Shown in pieces: positions 47,012 to 55,360 of a stretch of DNA of 64,000 nt (within the stretch, counting starts at the first letter, position 1; each line of letters opens with the position of its first letter). The notes beneath the pieces are model-generated. The model searched no databases. It saw only the letters and a program-made list of their open reading frames with translations, and was not told the DNA's origin. This DNA comes from Oscillospiraceae bacterium. GTDB lineage: Bacteria > Bacillota > Clostridia > Oscillospirales > Oscillospiraceae. The stretch covers positions 1 through 64,000 of the forward strand of contig CAJTEA010000011.1 of NCBI GenBank assembly GCA_910575265.1, given 5' to 3'. Position numbers and translations under genes: made by a program.

Positions 47012-47280
47012 ATCCTTCCCTCCTGCCTGGCGGGGCGCTCCACCGAATACCAAACACGTTTCTCACAAGAGTTATTGTAGCACTGAAAGCATGGATTTTC
47101 CACCTCTGCCGGCTTGGGAATTTTCTCTTCCCTCTCTTCGTCAGGCGGAGCATCCTCCAGGTGGAAGGAATCCAGGAAATGATCCAGGCGATCCATCACA
47201 AAGTACCCTCCCACGAACATGATTGCCACAATAACCAACAGTAATAAATCCCGCATAAGTTCACACTCTGTATCGCACAT
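46954..47280 (-). CDS. Small membrane protein of the potassium locus
   Basis: The frame starts ATG at 47280 (MCDTECELMRDLL) after GAGGAG. It has one transmembrane helix (LLLLVIVAIMFVGGYFVMDRL) and an acidic tail (PPDEEREEKIPKP) followed by a cysteine pair (NPCFQCYNNSC). The last ~20 codons overlap the KdpD start in another frame and look basic and unlike the rest, so the natural C-terminus may be earlier. It lies 11 bases after trkA. Short single-helix proteins accompany Trk genes in related bacteria; the function is unknown. Confidence 0.55.
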   Translation of the reverse strand: MCDTECELMRDLLLLVIVAIMFVGGYFVMDRLDHFLDSFHLEDAPPDEEREEKIPKPAEVENPCFQCYNNSCEKRVWYSVERPARQEGRIWIRPERTQSGSLAGQRGS

Positions 47281-47291
47281 TGGTCCGCTCC

Positions 47292-47791
47292 TCACATCTT
47301 GAAACACTTTTGCAGATCCTTGTTTTTTCCCAACACCAGCATAGTTTCCTCTGCACCCAGTACAGTCTCCGGAGCGAGGGTCAGTTCCAGCTTTCCATTT
47401 CTCTTCACGCCCATAATGCTCACATGGTATCTCCGCCGGATGTCAATCTGTCCAATGGTATGCCCGGCCCATTGCTCCGGTACTGTGACCTCAAACATAG
47501 CGTGTTCCTCGTCCAACTCCATGTAATCCAAAATGTGGTCGGTGCTGCACCGAATGGCCGTCCATTTCGCCAGCTGTTTCTCCGGATAGACCACCTCGTC
47601 CGCACCCCAAGAGATTTCAAAAATTCCTCATTGGTGCTATCCCCGATCTGGGCGTTGGTCACATAGGGCAGAATCTCGTCCACCCGTTCCTCCCGGTGGT
47701 CCACCACCAGTATCTGATATCCCAGCTGGTTGAGGTTCATAGCGATATACTTTCCGAACCGTCCCAGACCAATCAAAAGAATCAATTTCAT
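47292..47791 (-). pseudogene. trkA: TrkA/KtrA-type potassium channel regulator with internal deletion
   Basis: TrkA proteins bind NAD(H) through an RCK domain and gate TrkH. The start is intact: KLILLIGLGRFGKYIAMNLNQ and the acidic strand LVVDHREERV. After EEFLKSLGV the frame jumps to the segment encoding GADEVVYPEKQLAKWTA in a different phase. About 50 residues of the RCK-N domain are gone. The C-terminal RCK-C domain (QIDIRRRYHVSIMGVKRNGK) continues to 47292. The join lies at a GGTGCGG-like sequence present in both flanks. The product would stop early. Confidence 0.82.
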
Positions 47792-47803
47792 TGCATTTCC
47801 TCC

Positions 47804-49096
47804 TCACCCAACCGTTATCTTTTCCTGAGGCAGTTTGGGACCGGTCTTTTTTACCCCAGACAGAGCGGCAAAAATCAGCGTCAGGCCGCCTACCCGCCCA
47901 AAGAACATCAGCCCAATCAGAACCAGCCGGGACAGCGATCCCAGTCCGGGCGTCATCCCCAGAGTCAGCCCCACTGTACCAATGGCTGAGGCCGTTTCAA
48001 GAAGACACACATACATGGGCAAACCCTCGATTATACTGATAGCCAGCGCACCGCCAGAGTGGTGGTCTTCATACCCCCAGCGGTGGAGCCGGGCGAACCG
48101 CCGATGAGCATCAGGGCCATGGTGATGTACCCACCCGGTTCGCTGAGCTGAGTCAGGTCCGCCGTATTGAAGCCCGCCGTTCGGGTCGTCACCGCCTGGA
48201 ACAGCGATTTCCAGATACGCTCCCCCATGGGCAGAGCGTCAAACTCCCAGCAGAAGAAGTAAACCGCCGGAAGGATTAGCAGCAACCCCGTGGCACAGAA
48301 GATTACCTGGGTCTGCATCCGGTACTTTCGCCAGTGCCAGTGGTTGGTGCGTAGGTCATCCCAAGTGAGAAAACCGATACCGCCTGTGACAATCAGGAGC
48401 ATCATAGTAATGTTGATAACCGGCTGGGCAGAGTAGGCGGTGAGGGAAGAGAACTGTTCCCGGATGCCCATCAGGTCAAAGCCTGCGTTACAGAAGGCGG
48501 ACACGGAGTGGAACAGGGCCATCCACAGTCCTCGGAAACCGAAGTCCCGGCAGAACACCGGGACCATAACTGCGGTGCCCAGCAACTCAAACAGCAGGGT
48601 TGTCCTTATGATAAAGCCCGTCAACCGCACAATGCCGCCCACGCTGGGGGCTGAGCTGGCCTCCTGCATGGTACTGCGCTGCATAAGAGATATTTTTTTG
48701 CCGGAGAGTATGGCGAAGGATGCCGCCACCGTGATGACCCCCATACCGCCGATTTGGATGAGCAGGAGCAGGACACATTGCCCAAAAGCTGACCAGTAAA
48801 TGGCGGTGTCCCGGACTACCAATCCCGTGACGCACACCGCCGAAGTAGCGGTAAACAGCGCGTCGTGCAGACCGGTCAAAACAATGAATATATCCAGCTG
48901 CCCCAGGATCATGCCACATATATACCATGCGATAGGAAGATATCATGCGTGTGTCGGCACAGACAAAGGCCAGAACGAACAGCGGAACTCCAATAAACAG
49001 AAGGAGAAATCCCAAGTTGGGATGCTGCCAAAGAAAACGTTCCGTTCTCTCATCAAAATTCCGCTCATGCTTTCGAATTGACTTTGTACCAGGCAT
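47804..49096 (-). pseudogene. trkH: TrkH-type potassium channel, at least two frame breaks
   Basis: The channel is recognisable in three frames. The N-terminus MPGTKSIRKHERNFDERTER runs into a helix and breaks near 48950. The long middle part (48912-48031) holds selectivity-filter segments SAVCVTGLVV, SVSAFCNAGFDL and TTRTAGFNT, then GGSPGSTAGGMKTTTLAV. The next join (near 48030) changes frame to GGALAISIIEGLPMYV and the last filter ETASAIGTVGLTLGMT. A piece of the loop between the third and fourth repeats is missing. Together with broken trkA and kdpD-like genes this potassium-uptake system is dead. Confidence 0.85.
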
Positions 49097-49272
49097 CACT
49101 CCCTCTTTCTGCAATCAGCATACTATGTAAAGCATTAAAAGGGGGAAAGCAAATACGCTTGCCGGGTTAAGAAGCTGTAAACAGATACCAATAAAAAACG
49201 AAAGCAGGCAGTTACCCACTTTGGATAACTGCCTGTTGGCTTGCAGATTTAATTGAAGCAGGGACTTCTACC

Positions 49273-49573
49273 TCATTTTGCCGCCGGGTATTCGTTGCAC
49301 AGCAGACGGTAGGGGGCTCGTCCTCCTCGATGGCCGGAAAACGGCCCACTGGCGGATTAAAGCGATTGTCCGTATTGTCATCGTTGCACTGGCTTACCTC
49401 GCCCAGCAGGACAGGGCCAGAGCCCTCCCCCACTGAGAAATCGTGGTACAGCCGCTGCTGGAGGTGGATACTCTCCCCGGGAGTGAGCCGCACCTGAGTG
49501 CCTGCGGAGACGACGTAGGTGCGCACATGGACTCCAGCTCTTTCAGCGCCTTATTGATTTCGGAACGTTTCAT
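49273..49573 (-). pseudogene. D-lyxose isomerase remnant
   Basis: The start MKRSEINKALKELE (ATG 49573, AAAGG site) and the C-terminal half (RTYVVSAGTQVRLTPGESIH, HDFSVGEGSGPVLLGEVSQC) match D-lyxose/D-mannose isomerases, normally about 225 residues. The central ~120 residues with most metal ligands are missing and the junction changes frame. A second shift of one base in a C-run near 49300 disrupts EEDEPPYRLLCNEYP. It is non-functional. It lies just after the two-component/ABC remnants, consistent with a former sugar-utilisation cluster. Confidence 0.82.
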
Positions 49574-51987
49574 ATATATCAGCCTTTCTTTCGGTATTTG
49601 GATATTTTTCCTGATAGGGATACAGCCACGGGGTATTGACGGGCAGTTTCGCGAAGTTCTCTCGCCGGTAGGTTTCATATACCGACCCCTGCCGCAGCCG
49701 GACCAGCCGGTCGGCCAGGGCCAGAGAATCAGCCAGGTTCACCGCAAGGATCACCACCGCGATATCCTTTTCCAAAAGCCGCCCCATCAGTTCACACAGG
49801 TGGCTGCGGATGGATACCTCCGCCTTTTTGAAGGGATGGATAAAAAACGCCACCTTGGGCCTCTGGAGCAACAGACGGGTAAACACAAGGTCGTATTTCT
49901 GCCGGTTACTCAACTCGTCGATCCGTTTATCGAATACATCCGTTCCCAGGACAGGGGCATACTCCTCCCGGATACTCCGCCGCATCCCCTTAGACAGCCA
50001 TATCCTGGGGAAACGGTGGTCCATATTGAAACACAGGTTGTCCATGTAGCTCATGCTGTAAAACAGCATGGTTTCCATAGGCCGCTCCTGAACAATAGCG
50101 ATGCTTCGGTCCAGGCCCGATCCCAGAGGCTTTCCTCCCACCAGAAGCTGACCGCTCTCCGGCTGCCCACTCTGTAAAACAGCCAAGAAGTCGCTCAGCG
50201 CACAGTCGTCCATATCCTGTATCACCATGCACTCGCCGGCGTTTACCTGCAGGTTCATGTCCCGAAGGTTCCCACAGCACAGGGCACGCAGTTCCAACAC
50301 TGTATTGTCCGCCCGTTCCCTACACGACTCCTTCAGATGTGCCCGGACCCAGCGGTCATAGTCCCCCACGCAAGGCAGCGACAGGATATTCTCACGCCGC
50401 TTTTCAGGTTGAAGCATTTCAGGAGCCGACCGTTGGACATCAGGGCCGTCCGGTGGCAGAAGCGCAGGGTCTCCTCAAAGTGGGCGGAGAGATAGAGAAA
50501 GGAGATGCCCTTCTCTGCGTAGTGCAGCAAGATCTCCTGGAGTTTCGCTAGCTCGCTCTCGCTGATGAAAGCATCCACGTTATCCAGCACGATCAGGCGG
50601 CTGCCTGCCACCACCGCCTTTAGCAGTTCCACCACAAACCGCTGGAAGGTGGTCAAGCTGTCGATATAGGCATCCGCACGAATGGGCACACCGATCTCCT
50701 GAATAAACGGGATCAACTGATCTCGAAGGATATAGGGGCGGATGTGCCATTTTTTAAAGCCCGACCGCAGGACAAAGATATTGTCTGCCACAGTCAGGTC
50801 CTTGGCCAGACAACTCTCATTCCGGATCACGCTGATCCGGTTGTTTCCCCGCCAGCGGTCATGCCAGTCGTTCACCAGTTTCTCGTGGTAATAGACATAA
50901 CCGTACCGCAGGGGTAGGTTTTGGGTCAGCAGGGAAAACAGGGCCTCCTTATTGGGAACATTCCGGTCGCTGGTGATGGCCGGCAGCAGGATTTCCACAT
51001 CGGTCCCTACCCCCGGCATGGAAAACACGCATAGCCCGTACTCCTCCCCAAACAAAAGATGGATGCGGTTGTTCACATTGCGCAGGGCGATGCCGCCTTT
51101 GGCCGGGCTGTCTTGGGAGGCAACAGCCCGAGCACTCTTTTGCAGCTGCCCATTCATTCGGGCCAAGGTCTGCTCATCCATCCCTACCCCATCATCCGAA
51201 ATGCGGATGAACAGCATCTCACCAGTCCGTTCCAAATGGATCTTCAGGTGGCCGGTACCGATCTTACATTCCGTACCATGGATGATACTGTTTTCAAGAA
51301 TAGGCTGCATAGTCAGCTTTGGCAGGCGGCAGTTGTAAATTTCCTCCCGCTCCGCGCTGTCATAATCAATTGTGAGTTGGAGCCGTTCGGCAAAGCGGTA
51401 CTGCTGGATCTTAAAGTAGGTCTCGCAGTTTTGCAGTTCCTCCTCCACCGACACTAGGTTCTCCACCTTGCTGATGGTGTAGCGGAAAAAGCTGGCCAGA
51501 GCCTCGGTCATCTCCGCCAGATCTGTCACTCCGGCCACCAGGACCTCGCTACGGATGCTCTCCAGGGTGTTATAAAGGAAGTGGGGGTTAATCTGGTTTT
51601 GCAGGGCCAGATACTGGGCCTGCCGCTTATTCAGCTTCAGAACCTCGGAAGAATCCAACATTTTTTGTAGATATTCCCACATTTGCTGGCTGGTGGGCGT
51701 AAAGAAAATAGATTCGTCTTCAAACAAGCTGTTCGGAGCGTATCTCTCTAAAAACAATCGGGTCTTTTTTTCCAGCCGTAAAAATGGCCGAATGATCCAT
51801 ACCGCAGTACACCACATTAAAACAGCCAAAGCTGCCGCTGTGATCACGATCAGACCCAACCAACGCCCTCCCAATTCCTTCGTCGCCACATAGAGGCAGA
51901 ACAGTAGGCAGATATTTAGCAGTACAGCCACCAGACCTACAACCAGAAGCCGATGGGACAAAAATATCTCAATCTGTCGTTTTTCAT
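49551..51987 (-). pseudogene. YesM-type sensor kinase joined to degenerate RbsA-like ABC ATPases
   Basis: The first part (to ~50950) is a histidine kinase: two membrane helices, QINPHFLYNTLESIRSE, N-box MQPILENSIIHG and G-box SDDGVGMDE. Without a stop it runs into an ABC-ATPase-like region with HLTVADNIF-type text (DLTVADNIFVLR) and a Walker-B-like SRLIVLDNVDAF. After a one-base shift near 50405 comes a second half (CMVIQDMDDCALSDFLAVLQ, LDRSIAIVQERP, IDELSNRQKYDLVFTRLLL). Neither half has a normal Walker A. A further one-base loss in a T-run near 51970 separates the ATG (51987, GGGAGAG site) from the kinase frame. The fusion may be natural or the product of a deletion. Confidence 0.75.
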
Positions 51988-51999
51988 AGTTCTCTCCCG

Positions 52000-52882
52000 T
52001 CAGCCGTAGAGCCGGCGGAATTCCACCGGGTTTACGCCGGTTATTTTGTGGAAGGTCTGGGTGAAGTGCTTCCGGTCACTGTAGCCCACCGTCTCGCACA
52101 CCTCCGCTATTGGCAGATCAGTCTCCCGCAGCAGTTCCTTGGCCCGGTCGATCCGCACCTGGGTCAAGTACTTGGAAAAGCCCTCGCCGGTCTCTTTTTT
52201 GAACAGGGCACTGAAATATGTGGAGCTAAAGCCCACTGCCCCACATACGTCCTCCAGGGTGATGTTCCGCCCGTAGTTCTCCTGGATGTACTGTTTTGCC
52301 ATACGAATGGGACGGGTCGTCTCGTTCTCCTGTTGTTCCTTCAACCTTTTGGGCGTTTGGATATGGAGTCCTTCCAGCTCTTTAAACAGCAGTTCCATCC
52401 GCCCTCGCTGTCCACATCGCTGCTGGAAGGCCTGAATTTCTCCATCGCCGCCGCCCGCCCGCAGGGCAAAAATTTCCCCCGCATCCAGCACCAGCTCTAA
52501 AATTTCCCGGCCCCGTATTCTGGACGTGGCCAGTACGCCGGCCCGCAAGCCCTCCCGTGCCAAGCGCAGCGTTTCTTCGTCAAGAATCTCGATTCCGTTG
52601 ATCTGCCAGCTTGGTATAAAAGTGGGCGTAGCCGCTGATAATGACGATTTCAATATCCGGGCTGATCTCCCAGGCCTGACGGATTAGCTCCAGCCCATCG
52701 CAGCCCGGCATCCGAATGTCTGTAATCAGTAAATGAGGATGGAGCTCCTCCACCATCCGGAGAGCCTCCAGCCCGTTTTCCTCTTTGCCCACGATCTCCA
52801 TGTCCAGCGTTTCCCAGTCGATCAGCGTCTCAATCAGCCGGCAAATCAACCTCTCATCGTCCGCAATAATAACCTTCCACAT
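52000..52882 (-). pseudogene. AraC-type response regulator (YesN-like), internally deleted
   Basis: The receiver domain starts MWKVIIADDERLICRLIETL and holds the phospho-acceptor in LLITDIRMPGCDG, but stops soon after IVIISGYAHF. The reading resumes in another frame (IPSWQINGIEILDEETLRLAREG), having lost the KP-containing end of the receiver and part of the linker. The C-terminal AraC DNA-binding domain is complete (MAKQYIQENYGRNITLEDVC, FSSTYFSALFKKETG, RKHFTQTFHKITGVNPVEFR). Its stop abuts the kinase ribosome-binding site. It would have controlled a sugar operon together with the kinase. Confidence 0.82.
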
Positions 52883-53249
52883 AAGATGTCTCACTCCCTG
52901 GTAGAGCGCCTATTCGGCTGGCTCGACAAATTTCGTAGTGTTGCTTAAAGATTCCAGAGGTCTTTTACCCTTTTCGAGCCCTTTTGCTTAACTTTTTTCT
53001 TGACAAACACACTTCTGATTAAAATAGCGACCTGCGGTGTGTGCCACACAAACGCAAAAATCTGTGAGGGCTACTTTACTCCTTTTCCACAATAATTTCC
53101 TTTGTTACACTCGGTGGAAACGAGCGCGACAGATGAACCCTCTTGCGACACAAAACTTCAAGACTTTTTTGAGTTCACTTTATTCCCTTTCAAAGCCCCA
53201 GACATTTCCTCCGGCGGCCTCTCATAGAATGTCCCAAGGAGGGATTGCT
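52883..53249. other. AT-rich intergenic region before the recombinase unit
   Basis: No gene is seen. It contains TTGACA (about 53000) with a poor -10 (AATAGC) pointing toward the recombinase genes, and a small inverted repeat GTGTGTGCCACAC near 53037. It may include one recombination site of the element, but no attachment core could be identified without the partner end. Confidence 0.4.
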
Positions 53250-53381
53250 ATGGAAATCAAACACACTCACCCGGAGTACGCCACCCTGGAGGAACGCCAG
53301 CAGGCGCTTTTGGACACCAAAAAGCTCTGCACCGCTGTCCTCCTGGCACAGAAAGACGCGGCATCCAGGCAGAGCGCGTAA
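53250..53381 (+). CDS. Small ORF in front of the recombinase (43 residues)
   Basis: The frame runs from ATG 53250 (AAGGAGG seven bases upstream) and encodes MEIKHTHPEYATLEERQQAL followed by a helical, lysine-containing tail ending RQSA. It stops nine bases before the recombinase start, so the two are probably co-transcribed. It is soluble and likely helical. Small helical accessory genes are often found beside large serine recombinases. No family is recognised. Confidence 0.6.
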   Translation: MEIKHTHPEYATLEERQQALLDTKKLCTAVLLAQKDAASRQSA

Positions 53382-53390
53382 GTCTGGGGC

Positions 53391-54857
53391 GTGCCAATGA
53401 AATTTGACGCAGCTTATGCCCGTCAGTCCCTTTTAAAGAAAGACAGCTTGTCCATCTCCGGGCAGTTGGACCTGTGCCGTAAGACGGCTGGCGGTGAATT
53501 GAATGTCTACAAGGATGCGGGCTACTCCGGCAAAAACACGAAACGCCCCGGCTTTGAACGGCTGCTCCGGGATATCAAAGCGGATAAGGTCCAAAAGCTC
53601 TATGTCTACCGCCTGGACCGCTTCTCCCGCTCTGTGGCCGATTTCGGGCGGCTGTGGGAGATGCTCCAGGAGCATAATGTGGAGTTTGTCTCGGTCAATG
53701 AGAACTTTGATACCTCAACCCCCATGGGGCGAGCCATGCTTCACATCATCATGGTGTTCGCACAATTGGAGCGGGAAACCACCGCTGAGCGGGTACGGGA
53801 CAACTATTACCGCCGGGCCTCCTTGGGCTCCTGGCCTGGCGGCCCCGCCCCCTATGGCTTCGACATCGGGCGCCAGCAAACCTCAGATGGACGCTCTGTT
53901 CCCTCCCTGATTGTCAACGAAAACGCGGACATCGTGCTCCGCATCTTTGAGGAATATGCTGTTGAGGGGATGTCGCTGGGCCTGTTGGCCCGTAAGCTGA
54001 CCGGTCAGGGCATCCACGGTCCCAAGCGGGATACTTGGGACAATGTGACCCTCTCCCGCATCCTTCACAACCCGACCTACGCCATAGCCGATGAACAGGT
54101 CCGGCTCTATCTTCTGGGCAAGGGGGCTAATATCACCTCGCCCGCCGAACACTTTGACGGAGTCCATGGAGTTCTGTTGGTGGGCAAGAGAAAAGCCTCT
54201 GACCGAAAATACACCAATCTGAAGGACCACTCCGCCTCAGTCATGAACAGTCAGGGGATCGTTCCCTCTGACCTCTGGCTGCGCTGTCAGCTCAAGCTGG
54301 ACAGCAACCGCCAGTTGGGCAACAGCGGGAAGGGCACTTATACCTGGCTCTCTGGTCTGCTGAAATGCGCCAAATGCGGCTACAGTCTCAAGGTCATCTC
54401 GGACAAGCCTCACCGCTGGCTGGCCTGCAGCGGGCGGTACAATCTCTCCCACTGCGACGCCAGCATTCACGTCAAGCTCGCGGAACTGGAAGAAATCATC
54501 ACCGCGGAAATCACGAAAATGTTAGACGAATGTCCATCGGAATCCCCAGAGATTCAAGAAAACAATTTGTATTCCAGACAGTTAGAAGAAATCGACAGAA
54601 AGGCGGATCGTCTGATTGACGCCTTCGCGGAGAGCTCGGATATCCCTCCCGCCTATCTCCAGCGGTCACTGGTCCGGCTGGAACAGGAACGTCAAACAAT
54701 TCTGGAGGCGCGGCGCCGTGAGCAAAATCGTCCAGTCATGCCCGCTGTTTTGGACTTTCCCTCCCTCGGTTTTGAGGAGAAAAAGGCTGTTGCCGCTCGG
54801 TTTATCCGTCGGATAGAGGTCGCCGAACATTCCGCTGAGATCATTTGGAATGTTTAA
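53391..54857 (+). CDS. Large serine recombinase
   Basis: This 488-residue site-specific recombinase has the resolvase catalytic domain at the N-terminus: nucleophile Ser in YARQSLL near residue 13, KLYVYRLDRFSRSVADF near 65 and the FAQLERETTAERVRDNY helix near 120. The recombinase domain follows (GGPAPYGFDI, GPKRDTWDNVTLSRILHNPTY), then a zinc ribbon (CAKCGYSLKVI ... ACSGRYNLSHCDAS) and a coiled-coil. Such enzymes integrate and excise phages or transposons. GTG at 53391 or ATG at 53397 may start it. Its cargo is not evident: both flanks are ordinary or decayed chromosomal genes, so it may be the residue of a larger element. Confidence 0.93.
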   Translation: MPMKFDAAYARQSLLKKDSLSISGQLDLCRKTAGGELNVYKDAGYSGKNTKRPGFERLLRDIKADKVQKLYVYRLDRFSRSVADFGRLWEMLQEHNVEFVSVNENFDTSTPMGRAMLHIIMVFAQLERETTAERVRDNYYRRASLGSWPGGPAPYGFDIGRQQTSDGRSVPSLIVNENADIVLRIFEEYAVEGMSLGLLARKLTGQGIHGPKRDTWDNVTLSRILHNPTYAIADEQVRLYLLGKGANITSPAEHFDGVHGVLLVGKRKASDRKYTNLKDHSASVMNSQGIVPSDLWLRCQLKLDSNRQLGNSGKGTYTWLSGLLKCAKCGYSLKVISDKPHRWLACSGRYNLSHCDASIHVKLAELEEIITAEITKMLDECPSESPEIQENNLYSRQLEEIDRKADRLIDAFAESSDIPPAYLQRSLVRLEQERQTILEARRREQNRPVMPAVLDFPSLGFEEKKAVAARFIRRIEVAEHSAEIIWNV

Positions 54858-54875
54858 GCCAAAAAATCAGGAGGA

Positions 54876-55204
54876 ATGGAATTGTATTGTTCAGAAGATA
54901 AACAAGGGATGTATATCCTCCGCGCCATGGAGAATGTCTCGCCCAACGGCGACGCTTATACGGCAGCTGAAGCTCTCTTCAAGGTCTGCCAGCGCAATGA
55001 CCGCCGGCTCTCCTACCCCGCTTTTCGGGAGAACCTCGCTTTTTGCTTCACAAGGGCTTGCTCCGCCTGAAAGGCCAGCGCCTGTACACGAATTGCAACT
55101 GGCGGTGTGCGCAGTCCGCCGCGTCCAGACTCGCTTGCCCTGGGCGTCCCCAATATCACGCTAAGACAAATCACCCCCGATTCCTCAGTGGCGCTGCCAG
55201 ATAG
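54876..55204 (+). pseudogene. Small gene behind the recombinase, frameshifted
   Basis: The start MELYCSEDKQGMYILRAMEN is a few bases after AGGAGG and 18 bases behind the recombinase. The frame is normal to FRENLAF, then a T5 run (55040-55044) appears one base short. In the corrected frame it continues LLHKGLLRLKGQRLYTNCNW to a TAG at 55202. As written it stops at 55070 after 64 residues. The product looks like a small helical DNA-binding-type protein of unknown function. The single homopolymer shift could be a sequencing error, in which case the gene is intact. Confidence 0.5.
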
Positions 55205-55360
55205 ACGCCGCCCCTCGCGGGATGACACCAGCGGACGCGGAACATGATGGCACGCGACCTCCCGCGCCCTTTTTCTCTCCAGTTATTATGACTTGAAACA
55301 AACATTTGAATGGGCTATAATGAGTCGAGAATTTATATCTGTGCTGGTGGGGGGATTGAT

